DNA of 64,000 bases, from positions 73,897 to 137,896 of the forward strand of contig NZ_KZ859505.1 in assembly GCF_003382685.1 (NCBI RefSeq). Reading direction: 5' to 3'. How positions within the stretch are numbered: the stretch's first letter is position 1; each line of letters begins with the position of its first letter. Positions 1-9,532 of the stretch are shown one piece after another. Made by a program: the position numbers and the translations under genes. The notes below the pieces were generated by a model, which saw nothing but the letters and a program-made list of their open reading frames with translations, searched no databases and was not told the origin of the DNA. This DNA is from Halorussus litoreus (GTDB lineage: Archaea > Halobacteriota > Halobacteria > Halobacteriales > Haladaptataceae).

Positions 1-1
1 G

Positions 2-610
<609 letters not shown>

Positions 611-657
611 CCCCGGTGGCCCGTGGTTTCAAGGAACTGCCGTGAGTCGTACCCGGT

Positions 658-2205
658 ATGCCCGAATCCGACCTCGCGTCGCAGGTCGACGACGTGCTCT
701 CGGTCGACGCCGACGAGTTCCAGTCCCGGGTCGACGAGGAGGCCGAGGTCATCGTCGAAGAGATCGACGACGGGACGTTCGACAACCCGCAGGCCATCGT
801 CGGGTTCGAGTACGAGTTCTACGCCGTCGACGCCGAGACCGCCGCGCTCCGGCGGGTCCCCCGACAGCTGCTCGAACTCATCGGCTTCGAGAAGGAACTG
901 GGCCTGCACAACGCGGAGATGTCGACCAGCCCGCAGCCCCTGAACCCCCACGGGCTGGCCGCGCAGGAGGCCGAGGTGAAGGCCCGGTTGTCGGCCGCCG
1001 AGGACCGAACCGGCGCGGAGGGGATGCGGCTGGTGAGCGACGCGCTGTGGACTATCCCGCCGGAGGGCGAGTCCGCGCACAGGTATCTGACCGACAGCGT
1101 CGAGGATCGCGGGGTCCGCATCGCCTCGAACATGAGCGACGCGGTGCGGTACCACGCGATGGCCAACTCCGATGCCCAGGCTGGGATGAAGCTCGACGCG
1201 CCCCACGTGAGCCTCGACGCCGACACCGTGATACCCGAGAGCCTCATCACTTCCATCCAGCCCCACTATCAGGTGCCCCACGCCCGCGACCTGCCGACGT
1301 TCTTCCAGTACGCGCTCCGCATCGCGGGGCCCCTGCTCGCGCTGGGGGTCAACTCGCCGCTGTTCCCGCCGGACCTGTACGACGCGGACGCCGAGCCCGA
1401 GGAGATCCTGGCCGACGGCTGGGACGAACACCGCGTCGGCGTGTTCGAGTCGGTGCTGAACCGCGAGGTAGACGAGCCCGACAAGGTGCGATTCCCGCGC
1501 GACGTCGAGCGCGTCGAGGAGGCGGTCGAGCGCGTGGCGGCCGACCGGACCCTCGTCCCGATGCCGGTCGAGACCAGCGACCGGTTCGACGACGAGTTCG
1601 CCCACTTCCGGCTCAAGCACGGCACCTACTGGCGGTGGGTCCGCCCCGTCTTCGGCGGCCCGACCCGGTCGGCTGCCAACGCCCGCATCGAGTTCCGTCC
1701 CATCGCCGCCCAGCCTACCGTCCGGGACTCTATCGCGTTCCAGGCCGCGTTCGCGGGCCTGCTCGAATCCACGTTCCGGCGCGAGCACCCGGTCCGGCAC
1801 CTCGACTGGGTCGTCGCGCGGGACAACTTCTACGACGCCGCCCGCGAGGGGCTCGACGCCGACGTCTACTGGATCACCAACGCGGGCGAGGAGACCACCG
1901 ACTACGAGACGGTGTACGCCGACATCTTCGCCCACGCGAAGGATGGCCTCCAGTCGCGGGGCCTCTCGGACGAGCAGGCCGCGAAGTACCTCTACCCGCT
2001 CCGCCAGCGCGCCCGCCACCGGCTGACGCCCGCGAGCTGGAAGCGCGACCGGGTCCGCGAGCGACTCGACGACGGCGAGAGCTTCGAGGAGGCCGTCCAC
2101 GGGATGCAGCGCGACTACATCGACCGGCAGGCCGAGACCCTGATCGACGGCACGTTCGCCGACTGGGTCGGTCGCGGCGACACCGAGATGGAGCGCGAGG
2201 AGTGA
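658..2205 (+). CDS. Glutamate-cysteine ligase-like (GCS2-type carboxylate-amine ligase) protein
   Basis: A 515-residue soluble acidic protein. Residues about 45-60 contain VGFEYEFYAVD, which matches the E-x-E metal/substrate core of the glutamine-synthetase-like GCS2 superfamily, and GLHNAEMSTSPQPLN follows at about 80-95. RIEFRPIAAQPT at about 345 resembles the conserved arginine-containing strand near the C-terminal part of such ligases. Known family members join glutamate or another carboxylate to an amine using ATP; haloarchaea make gamma-glutamylcysteine as their main thiol. It is longer than the roughly 360-aa YbdK-type enzymes, so the substrate is uncertain. It stands alone, about 50 nt after the partial membrane gene. 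The ATG at 658 is the first in-frame start. Confidence 0.6.
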   Translation: MPESDLASQVDDVLSVDADEFQSRVDEEAEVIVEEIDDGTFDNPQAIVGFEYEFYAVDAETAALRRVPRQLLELIGFEKELGLHNAEMSTSPQPLNPHGLAAQEAEVKARLSAAEDRTGAEGMRLVSDALWTIPPEGESAHRYLTDSVEDRGVRIASNMSDAVRYHAMANSDAQAGMKLDAPHVSLDADTVIPESLITSIQPHYQVPHARDLPTFFQYALRIAGPLLALGVNSPLFPPDLYDADAEPEEILADGWDEHRVGVFESVLNREVDEPDKVRFPRDVERVEEAVERVAADRTLVPMPVETSDRFDDEFAHFRLKHGTYWRWVRPVFGGPTRSAANARIEFRPIAAQPTVRDSIAFQAAFAGLLESTFRREHPVRHLDWVVARDNFYDAAREGLDADVYWITNAGEETTDYETVYADIFAHAKDGLQSRGLSDEQAAKYLYPLRQRARHRLTPASWKRDRVRERLDDGESFEEAVHGMQRDYIDRQAETLIDGTFADWVGRGDTEMEREE

Positions 2206-2301
2206 GCTGACCGTCGGCAGGCGATTCTACCGAGGGCCGATTGGAAATACGACCGCCGAGCAGACGACAACCTTCTTGTCGGGGAGCGACCACGTGCCGA
2301 T

Positions 2302-3579
2302 ATGGTTCCCAGTTCCTCCCGCCGGACCGCCCTCCTCGGGATCGGCTCCGCCGTCGTCGGCTCCACTCTCTTTGGCTCCACCGCCTCGTTCGCCGACCGA
2401 CTCGGCAGCGCCGAGTCGGTCGGCGAACGAGGCGGTCAGTCGACGGACGATTCACCGTCGAGTACCGCCCACGATTGGCCGATGGCGCGGTACGATGCCG
2501 CCGGGACCGGCTACAGTCCGGACGCCTCCGGGCCGGGCGAGAGCGTCCGGGTGAAGTGGCGTCGCGAGCCGGACGACTTCTCGGGCGGCACCGGCTCGCC
2601 CATCCTCGTCGGCGGCACCGTCTACGCGACCAGCGGGACTCTCGTCGCGCTCGACGCGGAAACTGGCGAGACGCGGTTCTCTACCCAGGGCTCGTATCGG
2701 TCGAGTCCGGCGCGGGCCGACGCGCGAGCCTACCAGACCGACACGCTGGCGGTCGCGTCTCCGCGGGGGGTCTTCGGACTCAACGCGGGTGGCGGCCTCC
2801 GGCTTCTCGGCCGCGAGTTCGGCGTCGAGCGCTGGCACGGTCCCCGCTCGGAGTCGCGTACCACCCTGTTCGGACCGCCGACCGCTCCCCCGCCGGTGGT
2901 GGTCGACGGCAGGGTGTACGCCGCGATTCCCGGGACCGACCACGTCGTCGCGCTCGATGCGAGCAGCGGCCGCGAACTGTGGCGGGCCTCGCCCGACGAC
3001 GAACTCCGCCGTCCCGCGGTGAGAGACGGGCGACTGTTCGCGGTCAACTGGCCGTATCAGGTGACCGCGTACGACGCCGCGACCGGCGAACGGGACTGGC
3101 AGACCCAACTCGACGAACAGATGGTGCTCGCGCCGACCGCGACCAGCGACGCGGTCGTGGTTCCCGACCGCCTCGGCGTGACTACGCTCGACGCCAGCGA
3201 CGGCAGCCTGCGCTGGCGATTCGACCACGACGGCAACGCGACGGAGGGGGCCGCGACGGTCGCCGAGGACGTACCTGCTGATAGCGAAGACACCGTCTTC
3301 GTCCAGTCGGCGGGCGGCGACGGACGACTCCACGCGGTCGACCTCGCCACCGGCGAGGAACGCTGGTCAGCGCCGGTTTCGGGTGAAGGAACCCCCGTGG
3401 TCGCCGACAGCGTGGTGTACGCGGCGGGCCACCGCGAGATCGTCGCGTTCGACGCGACCGCCGGGGACGTTCGTTGGCGTCACGAAACCCGACTGCCGGT
3501 GTCGACGCCCGCGGTCGGAGACGGTGCGCTGTACGCCACGACCCACGGGCAGATTATCGCGCTGGAGGCGGACCGATGA
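2302..3579 (+). CDS. Exported PQQ-repeat (BamB-like) beta-propeller protein
   Basis: A 425-residue protein. The N-terminus has a twin-arginine signal (SSRRTALLGIGSAVVGS), with cleavage likely near SFA at about residue 31. The mature part contains repeated PQQ-type blades: VALDAETGETRF, VVALDASSGRELW, VTAYDAATGERDW, VTTLDASDGSLRW, LHAVDLATGEERW and IVAFDATAGDVRW. The family forms a beta-propeller scaffold, in haloarchaea usually extracytoplasmic; substrate or partner is unknown. Codons 27-45 are formed by a perfect 27-bp inverted repeat with a 3-nt loop (see separate entry). The stop overlaps the next gene start by 4 nt (ATGA), so it is probably co-expressed with the downstream membrane protein. 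Confidence 0.85.
   Translation: MVPSSSRRTALLGIGSAVVGSTLFGSTASFADRLGSAESVGERGGQSTDDSPSSTAHDWPMARYDAAGTGYSPDASGPGESVRVKWRREPDDFSGGTGSPILVGGTVYATSGTLVALDAETGETRFSTQGSYRSSPARADARAYQTDTLAVASPRGVFGLNAGGGLRLLGREFGVERWHGPRSESRTTLFGPPTAPPPVVVDGRVYAAIPGTDHVVALDASSGRELWRASPDDELRRPAVRDGRLFAVNWPYQVTAYDAATGERDWQTQLDEQMVLAPTATSDAVVVPDRLGVTTLDASDGSLRWRFDHDGNATEGAATVAEDVPADSEDTVFVQSAGGDGRLHAVDLATGEERWSAPVSGEGTPVVADSVVYAAGHREIVAFDATAGDVRWRHETRLPVSTPAVGDGALYATTHGQIIALEADR
2380..2436. repeat. 57-nt perfect hairpin inside the PQQ-protein coding sequence
   Basis: Positions 2380-2406 and 2410-2436 are exact reverse complements (27 bp) separated by agc at 2407-2409. The repeat begins at the first base of codon 27 and covers exactly 19 codons. 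It encodes the signal-peptide C-region and the first mature residues (TASFADRL...GERGG). Confidence 0.95.
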
Positions 3580-4433
3580 GCGAGAGCGCACCCACGGACG
3601 TCAGGAACCCCGACCGCGACCGAGCGGGGGGACCGTCTGCGACCGCCATCCTCGCCGAATCCGTCCGCCGAGTCGTCCGCGACCCGGCGCTCGCGCTTCC
3701 GTTCGCCATCGTCGGGGTCGTCCTCGCGCTGGTCGACCGACTGCGGCTCCGCGATCCGGTGCCGACGACGAGTCCCGATCGGGTCGGCGACGTATCGGTC
3801 GGCGTCTCGTTTCCGGTGTACCCGTCGGGGGTCAGGTCGACCGGCCTCGACCTCGCCGCGCTGGTGGACCTCCGGCCGTGGTACCTGCTTCGGACGGTCG
3901 GCCTCGAAGCGCTGGCCGTCTTCGCGGTCGCGTTCGCGGGCTGGCTGACGATCTCGCGAGCGGCCGGAGTGACCCCGTCGCGCGAGCGCCTCGTTTCGTA
4001 CCTCTGGTTCGTCGTCGCGGTTCGGATACTCCTCGGTGCGTTCGGCCTCTTCGACGACCTCGCGTGGGTCACCCTGCTCGCTCTCGTCGCGCTCGCCGTG
4101 GCGTTCGTCAGGCTGTTCGCTGCGCCCGCGCTGGTCGTCGTCGGGGGCGATGGGCGAGAAGGAGACGAGGCGGGCGAAGGTGACACGGGTAGCGTTTACG
4201 CGGCTGCGAGCCGGAGCAGTCGGCTCGCTCACGGTCGCGGCGCGACGGTGTTCGGGCTCGTCGTCGCCTTCGGCGTCGCAGCGTGGCTGCTCGGGAGCGT
4301 TCCGGCGGTCGGCGCGCTCGCCAGCACCGCGCTGGTCGCGCCGGTCCACGCCGTCGCGGTCGTGACGTTCGTGGAATCGGTCGACCCGGACCGGAATCGC
4401 GCTGCTGCGTCCGGAGCGGAGCGACGCCACTGA
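3576..4433 (+). CDS. Polytopic membrane protein, co-transcribed with the PQQ protein
   Basis: A 285-residue protein starting at ATG 3576, overlapping the upstream stop (ATGA). A longer in-frame extension to 3474 exists but would overlap the PQQ gene by 100 nt, so the ATGA start is preferred. Several hydrophobic segments are visible: LALPFAIVGVVLALV, LEALAVFAVAFAGWL, VTLLALVALAVAFV, GLVVAFGVAAWLLG and LVAPVHAVAVVTFV. The short N-terminus is charged. I do not recognise a named family. Translational coupling suggests it works with the beta-propeller protein at the membrane. Confidence 0.75.
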   Translation: MSESAPTDVRNPDRDRAGGPSATAILAESVRRVVRDPALALPFAIVGVVLALVDRLRLRDPVPTTSPDRVGDVSVGVSFPVYPSGVRSTGLDLAALVDLRPWYLLRTVGLEALAVFAVAFAGWLTISRAAGVTPSRERLVSYLWFVVAVRILLGAFGLFDDLAWVTLLALVALAVAFVRLFAAPALVVVGGDGREGDEAGEGDTGSVYAAASRSSRLAHGRGATVFGLVVAFGVAAWLLGSVPAVGALASTALVAPVHAVAVVTFVESVDPDRNRAAASGAERRH

Positions 4434-4465
4434 GGGAACTCGAAAGAGCGGAGAAGAATCGTCGT

Positions 4466-5194
4466 CTACAGCGCGTCGTCGGGATCGTCGTAGTCGGAGA
4501 TCTCGACGCCCTCGTCGGTGATCTCGGCGAGCCACATGCCGTTCCCGCTCGCGGTGTCGCGCTCGATGGCGCTCTTGAGCGCGCGGATGGCGACCTCGCG
4601 GGCGTCGTCCTGGCTGATTCCCTCGTCGTACTCCTGTTCGAGGACGCCGAGCGCGAACTGCGAGCCCGACCCGGAGACGCTGTAGGTCTCCTCGGTCACG
4701 CCGCCGAGCGCGTCGTAGGAGTAGATGTGGCCGCCCTCCTCGTCGACGCCGCCGAGCACCGGCACCGTGATGAGGAAACCGCCCGAGCGCAGGAGGTTGC
4801 TCGTCAGCGTCGAGAGCGCCTCCATGCTCATGTCGTTGCCACGTCGAGTCTCGTACAGGTTGGTCTCGACTTCGAGGGTCTGGATGAGCGACTGGGCCGC
4901 CGACACCGAGCCGGAGATGGTGAGCGCGCCGGTCGGGTGGACCTGCTCGACCTTCTTCGCGGTCTTGCTCGACACCATGTTGCCGAGGCTCGCGCGCTTG
5001 TCCGTGACCATGATCACGCCGTCGGCGGTCGTCAGGCCGATGGTCGTGGTGCCGGTCTTGAGTTCCTGGATGTCCTCGGCGTCGACCGAGCGGTCGGGGA
5101 GCGAGCCGAGCTCGGGCTCGTGCGGGTCGAGGTTGTCGGGTTCGAGACGCGAGACGTTCTGCGAGAATTCGGTCCCGTTCATAGGCGTACGCAT
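4466..5194 (-). CDS. psmB: Proteasome beta subunit
   Basis: A 242-residue N-terminal nucleophile hydrolase, the catalytic beta subunit of the archaeal 20S proteasome. The propeptide ends KTG and autocatalytic cleavage before T49 (G48-T49) would expose the nucleophile threonine of TTTIGLTT. Other family features: D-K-R at KRAS (about residue 65-70), SGSVSAAQ and the GSGSQFALGVLEQEYDE segment. The start MRTP at 5194 matches the usual haloarchaeal N-terminus; an upstream extension to 5251 looks like untranslated DNA. The proteasome regulatory ATPase PAN is encoded about 20 kb away at 24588-25802. No alpha subunit gene is in the window. Confidence 0.95.
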   Translation of the reverse strand: MRTPMNGTEFSQNVSRLEPDNLDPHEPELGSLPDRSVDAEDIQELKTGTTTIGLTTADGVIMVTDKRASLGNMVSSKTAKKVEQVHPTGALTISGSVSAAQSLIQTLEVETNLYETRRGNDMSMEALSTLTSNLLRSGGFLITVPVLGGVDEEGGHIYSYDALGGVTEETYSVSGSGSQFALGVLEQEYDEGISQDDAREVAIRALKSAIERDTASGNGMWLAEITDEGVEISDYDDPDDAL

Positions 5195-5399
5195 TGCCCC
5201 AACGTAGTCCGCCAGTACGGATAAATCCCACCATTCGGGCAGGCGTAGCAACCGGTCGGACGACGGCGACGCGACTCGGCGGCGGAATCGGTGCCGGCGG
5301 AATCGATGCCGACGGAATCGGTGCCAGCGGTGCCAACCGACTGCTGGACCGACGGCTCGACGCGTGGAAGTGCCGCGAGAAGTCCTCTTCGATCCGTCT

Positions 5400-5567
5400 T
5401 TAGGCCGTGGCGTCGTAGGCTCGCTCCAGTCGCTGCACGATTCTGTGAGCGGGCAGCGTGACGCCGGCTTGCCGGGTCAGCACCGCCAGCGGCAGCAGCA
5501 TGATGCTGGCCGCGACGCTCGTCTGGTACAGGGCGAACAGTATCGCATGGGTGATCCGCGTGTGCAT
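5400..5567 (-). CDS. Small haloarchaeal membrane protein, 55 aa
   Basis: Starts ATG at 5567-5565 (MHTRITHAILFALYQTSVAA) and ends TAA at 5400-5402. One strong hydrophobic stretch (residues 7-31, with MLLPLAVL) is followed by a basic-acidic tail (RIVQRLERAYDATA). A TATA-like cttttatgta lies on the minus strand around 5601-5612, 34-45 nt upstream of the start. The good codon use, clean start and promoter argue that it is a real gene. Function is unknown; similar short proteins are, from memory, conserved in Halobacteria. Confidence 0.65.
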   Translation of the reverse strand: MHTRITHAILFALYQTSVAASIMLLPLAVLTRQAGVTLPAHRIVQRLERAYDATA

Positions 5568-5901
5568 CGGGGTTCGTACCTCGAACGCCCGTCAGCCCAC
5601 CATACATAAAAGAGTTTCTGAACTCTAGTGACATAATTATCTTTCATTTCTTTCTGGGGTCGCCGCTGTCCTGCGATTCAACCATACTTGTGTAGCGTCC
5701 AACGAACGCGGAACCCGGCGCGCTGCTGACGTAGGCGTCGGCGTGGCGACGCCGGGCGTACGCATAACTTATGAGGATAATTCGATTCACGTGCGCGACT
5801 CGACTCCCCCCTCGCTGTGGCTGGTCCGACCGGAACTCGATTCGGCCCCGCCGCGACTCGATTGAACGTCTTTTAAATATCTGTGCACGGAAGCGGTAGG
5901 T
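5568..5901. other. Divergent intergenic region, no gene seen
   Basis: It holds the minus-strand TATA of the 55-aa gene near 5601-5612, an AT-rich patch at 5625-5655, and ttttaaatat at 5871-5880, 27 nt before the DUF555 start at 5902, consistent with a leaderless promoter. No tRNA-like fold or ORF with haloarchaeal codon use was found between them. Confidence 0.6.
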
Positions 5902-6279
5902 ATGAGCAACTATCTCGTTGCGATGGAGGCGGCGTGGCTGGTCCGTGACGTGGAAGACGTCGACGACGCTATCGGCGTGGCGGTCAGCGAAGCCGGTAAG
6001 CGACTCAACGATCAGGACATGGACTACGTGGAGGTCGAGGTGGGCGCGACGGGCTGTCCCGCCTGCGGGGAGCCGTTCGACTCTGCGTTCATCGCGGCCG
6101 GAACGTCGCTGGTCGGCCTGCTGCTGGAGATGAAGGTGTTCAACGCCGAGGGCGAGGAGCACGCCCAGCGCATCGCCAAGAGCGAGATCGGGGGCGCGCT
6201 CCGTGACGTCCCGCTCGAAGTCGTCGAGACCATCGAGTACGAGGACGAAGAAGAAGTCGAGTTCGGCGACGAGGAGTGA
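5902..6279 (+). CDS. DUF555 (UPF0212) family protein
   Basis: A 125-residue acidic protein with the CPACG knuckle at residues 52-56 and a long D/E-rich tail. The order N-terminal alpha/beta region, CPACG, then a hydrophobic helix ([24 protein letters not shown]) matches the archaeal DUF555 family of methanogens and halophiles. The function is not known. The start is 27 nt after a TATA box (5871-5880), so the transcript is probably leaderless. The single CxxC may bind metal together with a partner. Confidence 0.85.
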   Translation: MSNYLVAMEAAWLVRDVEDVDDAIGVAVSEAGKRLNDQDMDYVEVEVGATGCPACGEPFDSAFIAAGTSLVGLLLEMKVFNAEGEEHAQRIAKSEIGGALRDVPLEVVETIEYEDEEEVEFGDEE

Positions 6280-6386
6280 ACTGAACCCCCGAACCGAACG
6301 ACGCTGCTCCGGCTACTCCGGACCGAACTCGACTCGCTCCGACCGTAGTCCGAACTTTTATCTATAACCCGTAGTTATCCGAAGGT

Positions 6387-6926
6387 ATGGAACTGCCGAC
6401 GCCTCAAGACGTCCGGGAACGCCGGACCGAACTCGGCCTCACCCAGAGCGAGTTGGCCGACCGGGCGGGCGTCTCTCAGCCGCTGATCGCCCGCATCGAG
6501 GGCGGGGACGTCGATCCCCGGCTGTCGACGCTCCGCCGCATCGTCGAGGCGCTCTCGGACACCGAAGCCGACATCGTGCGCGCGGAGGACCTGATGCACG
6601 AGGAGGTCGTGAGCGTCAGCCCCGACGACTCGGTCAGCGAGGCCGTCTCGAAGATGCAGGAGGAGGGGTTCTCCCAGTTGCCGGTCATCAACGACGGCGT
6701 GCCGGTCGGCTCGATCAGCTTCGAGGATCTGATGAGCGTGAGCGAGGACGCCCGCGACCAGCCGGTCACGGAGTTCATGGGAGAGAGCTTCCCCACCAAG
6801 TCCCGGACCGCGACGCTCGACGAACTCAGCACCGATCTGGGCCACAACAAGGCCGTCGTGGTAACCGAGCGCGGCGAGACGGTCGGCATCGTGACGGAGG
6901 CCGACATCGCGGCGCGACTGTCCTGA
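6387..6926 (+). CDS. HTH-CBS domain transcriptional regulator
   Basis: A 179-residue protein with an N-terminal XRE-type helix-turn-helix (residues 8-58: [20 protein letters not shown], then a recognition helix with [11 protein letters not shown]) and two CBS motifs forming a Bateman pair (about 68-120 and 125-178: [35 protein letters not shown]). CBS pairs usually bind adenine nucleotides, so the likely role is nucleotide-responsive DNA binding. A TATA-like cttttatct lies about 29 nt before the ATG. It sits 40 nt upstream of an aminotransferase gene on the same strand, which could be its target. Confidence 0.88.
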   Translation: MELPTPQDVRERRTELGLTQSELADRAGVSQPLIARIEGGDVDPRLSTLRRIVEALSDTEADIVRAEDLMHEEVVSVSPDDSVSEAVSKMQEEGFSQLPVINDGVPVGSISFEDLMSVSEDARDQPVTEFMGESFPTKSRTATLDELSTDLGHNKAVVVTERGETVGIVTEADIAARLS

Positions 6927-6966
6927 AACACCAACCATTATCGTTCGGGACCGTGCAGACCCAGCC

Positions 6967-8088
6967 ATGACGGACTTCTCCGACAGAGTCGAGCAGGTCT
7001 CGATCAGCGGCATCCGCGAAGTGTTCGAGGCGGCGGGCGAGGACGCCATCAACCTCGGACTGGGCCAGCCCGACTTCCCTACCCCCGAGCACGCCCGGCA
7101 GGCCGCGGTCGACGCCATCGAGGCCGGGAAAGCCGACGCGTACACCTCCAACATGGGAACGCTGGAACTCAGGGAAGCCATCAGCGCCAAGCACGAGCGC
7201 GACAACGACGTGTCGGTCTCGCCCGACGAAATCGTCGCCACCGCGGGTGGGAGCGAGGCGCTCCACCTCGCGCTCGAAGCCCACGTGAGCGCGGGCGAGG
7301 AGGTGCTGTTCCCCGACCCGGGCTTCGTCTCCTACGACGCGCTGACCCGGCTCGCGGGCGGCGAACCCAAACCGATCGCGCTCCGGGAAGACCTCACCCT
7401 CGACCCTGCCGCGGTCGAGGACGCGATCACCGACGACACCGCGGCGTTCGTGGTCAACAGCCCGGCGAACCCGACCGGCGCGGTCCAGAGCGAGGACGAT
7501 ATGCGGGAGTTCGCCCGCATCGCCGACGAGCACGACGTGCTCTGCGTGAGCGACGAGGTGTACGAGCACATCGTCTTCGAGGGCGAGCACCGCTCGCCGA
7601 TGGAGTTCGCCGAGTCGGACAACGTGGTCGTCGTGAACGCCTGCTCGAAGACCTACTCGATGACGGGCTGGCGGCTCGGCTGGGTCGCCGCCAGCGAGCG
7701 CCGCATCGAGCGCATGCTCCGGGTCCACCAGTACGTGCAAGCCTGCGCCTCGGCCCCGGCGCAGTTCGCCGCTGAGGCCGCCCTCTCCGGCCCGCAGGAC
7801 CCCGTCGACGAGATGGTCGCCGCGTTCGAGGAGCGCCGGGACGTCCTCCTCGATGGCTTCGCCGACATGGGCATCGACTGCCCGACGCCGGCGGGCGCGT
7901 TCTACGCCATGCCGAAGGTGCCCGAGGGCTGGGTGGACGAGGTCATCGACCGCGGCGTGGTCGTCGTGCCGGGCGAGGCGTTCGGCGAGCACGGCGAGGG
8001 CTACGCCCGCATCTCCTACGCGACCGATCTGGAGACGCTGAAGGAGGCCATCGAGGTCATGCGCGAGGCGACCGAAGCGGTCCGATAG
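6967..8088 (+). CDS. Class I/II pyridoxal-phosphate aminotransferase
   Basis: A 373-residue fold-type I aminotransferase of the aspartate-aminotransferase-like I-gamma group. The PLP lysine is K228 in CSKTYSMTGWRLGW. NSPANPTGAV (about 160-170) is the family N-P-T-G turn, and SDEVYEHIVFEG carries the Asp and Tyr that contact the cofactor. ARISYAT near the C-terminus holds the substrate-carboxylate arginine. Such enzymes transfer amino groups between an amino acid and 2-oxoglutarate; the exact substrate cannot be read from sequence. It follows the HTH-CBS regulator by 40 nt. Confidence 0.88.
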   Translation: MTDFSDRVEQVSISGIREVFEAAGEDAINLGLGQPDFPTPEHARQAAVDAIEAGKADAYTSNMGTLELREAISAKHERDNDVSVSPDEIVATAGGSEALHLALEAHVSAGEEVLFPDPGFVSYDALTRLAGGEPKPIALREDLTLDPAAVEDAITDDTAAFVVNSPANPTGAVQSEDDMREFARIADEHDVLCVSDEVYEHIVFEGEHRSPMEFAESDNVVVVNACSKTYSMTGWRLGWVAASERRIERMLRVHQYVQACASAPAQFAAEAALSGPQDPVDEMVAAFEERRDVLLDGFADMGIDCPTPAGAFYAMPKVPEGWVDEVIDRGVVVVPGEAFGEHGEGYARISYATDLETLKEAIEVMREATEAVR

Positions 8089-8160
8089 CTCGGGTCGAAT
8101 CGTCCTTCTATCGAGTTCTCTCGTTCTTCCGAATTTGCGTACGCTGACCTGTCTTCTCGA

Positions 8161-8485
8161 CCCGGCGCGTGCTGGCGCGGGTTTATCCCGCGCCAAACCG
8201 CGCGAGGGACGAGGACCGCAGGCCGTAGGCCGAGGACCGCAGGAGGCTGGGGAGGTACGAGGCTTTTGCGGTGCGGTCGCAGTGCTGTGGCGGTGCGGTC
8301 ACGCCTATGCTCAAGCAGTAGCTAGCTTCCCGGATCTGTCTACCATTCCTTCGCCTTTCTGCCCTCTATTGATTCGGGAGAATGCTGAACAGAGACGCTA
8401 GCTACTGCTTGAGTCTATGAAGACAGCATCCGCACCGCAACCACACAGCATTGTTCCCACCGCAACCACACAGCACTGCTCACGC
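8161..8485. repeat. Dispersed palindromic element, copy A
   Basis: It fills the 486-nt spacer between the aminotransferase and UbiA genes, which has no convincing ORF. The left edge is cccggcgcgtgctgg, followed by hairpin GGCGCGGG-tttat-CCCGCGCC, the motif gcgcgagggacgag, hairpin GGCC-gta-GGCC, then gaggctggggaggt and a G/C-rich tract. The centre is a perfect 17-bp inverted repeat, ctcaagcagtagctagc (8310-8326) and its complement at 8397-8413, with a 70-nt loop. The right arm repeats accgcaaccacacagca, imperfectly complementary to the left tract. Related to copies at 13732, 24290, 28290 and 32424. Confidence 0.85.
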
Positions 8486-8574
8486 TGAAATACTGCGATA
8501 CCCCACTCGCGCTCCGAACCCAACTCCCCGTTTCGCCTGAGATTTTATGCGTCTCGCTCCCGTCACTTGGTACC

Positions 8575-9450
8575 ATGTCTATCTCCCGCCGGGGGTCCGG
8601 CGTCGGCCCCGCGGCCCGCGCGCTCGCGTCGCAGGTCCACCCGGTGTTCATGCTCCCGCCGGTCGCGTGCTCGCTGTTCGGCGCGGTACTCGCGGGCACG
8701 TTCGACGTCGGGTTGGCGGAGTCCCTCGACCTTTCGCTGGCGGGCCTCCACGCGGTCGCCATCTTCGCGGCGGTGTACACCGCCCACGTCAAGGACGGCT
8801 ACGTGGACTTCCACCTTCGGGGAGAGGACGACGACCATCCCCTGACCGAGCGGGGGTGCAAGGCCGCGCTCGCCGGCTCGACTGCGCTCTTCTTCGCCTG
8901 CGTACTCGCGCTGTGGGCCGTTGCAGGCTTCGGCCCCGCTCTGCTGACCCTGCCGACGTGGCTCATCGGCTATCACCACGCGCCCCAGCTCGACACCAAC
9001 CCCGTCACCGCGACCACGGGCTACCCGCTCGGCATCGCGCTCGCCATCCTCGGCGGGTACTACGCGCAGGCCGGCGCGCTCGGGGCCGTTCCGGTGGCGT
9101 TCGCGCTCGTGTTCCTGCTCGTGCTCTCGGGCGTGAAGGTGATCGACGACGCGCAGGACTACGACTACGACCGCTCGATCGAAAAGCGCACCGTGGCGGT
9201 GACGGTCGGCCCCCGGCGCGCCCGGACCGCGGCGTACGCGCTGATGGCCGCGGGGCTCGCGCTCGTGGTCGGCTTCGCGGCGCTAGCGGTGTTCCCGCCG
9301 AGCAGCGTCGCGGGCGTCGCGGGCTTCGGCGTCGTCGCCGTGGTCGCCCGCCGGGCCGACCCCGAACTGGCGACGATGCTGCTCGTCCGCGGGTCGTACG
9401 TGTTCCTCGCGCTGTTGCTCGCCGCAGTGTGGTTCCGACCGCTAGGCTGA
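8575..9450 (+). CDS. UbiA-family prenyltransferase
   Basis: A 291-residue polytopic membrane protein with about eight hydrophobic segments. The two Asp-rich motifs of UbiA enzymes are present: KDGYVDFHLRGEDDDHPL (about 82-100) and DDAQDYDYDRSIEKRTVAV (about 190-210, a D-x3-D-x3-D pattern). Family members attach polyprenyl chains to aromatic or glycerol acceptors, for example in menaquinone or archaeal lipid synthesis. The first motif departs from the usual N-x3-D-x2-D by starting KDGYVD, so substrate is uncertain. A TATA-like gattttatgc at 8541-8550 lies 29 nt before the ATG. Confidence 0.85.
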   Translation: MSISRRGSGVGPAARALASQVHPVFMLPPVACSLFGAVLAGTFDVGLAESLDLSLAGLHAVAIFAAVYTAHVKDGYVDFHLRGEDDDHPLTERGCKAALAGSTALFFACVLALWAVAGFGPALLTLPTWLIGYHHAPQLDTNPVTATTGYPLGIALAILGGYYAQAGALGAVPVAFALVFLLVLSGVKVIDDAQDYDYDRSIEKRTVAVTVGPRRARTAAYALMAAGLALVVGFAALAVFPPSSVAGVAGFGVVAVVARRADPELATMLLVRGSYVFLALLLAAVWFRPLG

Positions 9451-9488
9451 TGTGAATTTGCCGAAGCGTCGATAGCTGGAGCAGAGTC

Positions 9489-9532
9489 TTCGAAAGCCCT
9501 CGGCGCGCCTCGCCCTTTCAGTCCGCCAGGGG
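9489..9532 (+). repeat. Second dispersed repeat family, short copy
   Basis: Positions 9489-9532 begin ttcgaaagccctcgg and end ccctttcagtccgccagggg. The same two ends bracket a longer structured segment at 34374-34504. The rest of the 291-nt spacer (9451-9741) holds no ORF; gcgtttattc at about 9697 is a possible TATA for the next gene. Confidence 0.75.

Noticed and set aside
3480-5336. 618-aa minus-strand ORF
   Set aside because: It crosses the membrane-protein and psmB genes in a different frame and is Arg-rich, unlike haloarchaeal proteins.
9489-9532. tRNA or attachment site
   Set aside because: The ttcgaaagccc text resembles a T-loop fragment, but there is no acceptor stem, D-arm or anticodon arm, and the sequence is a repeated element with a second copy at 34374.
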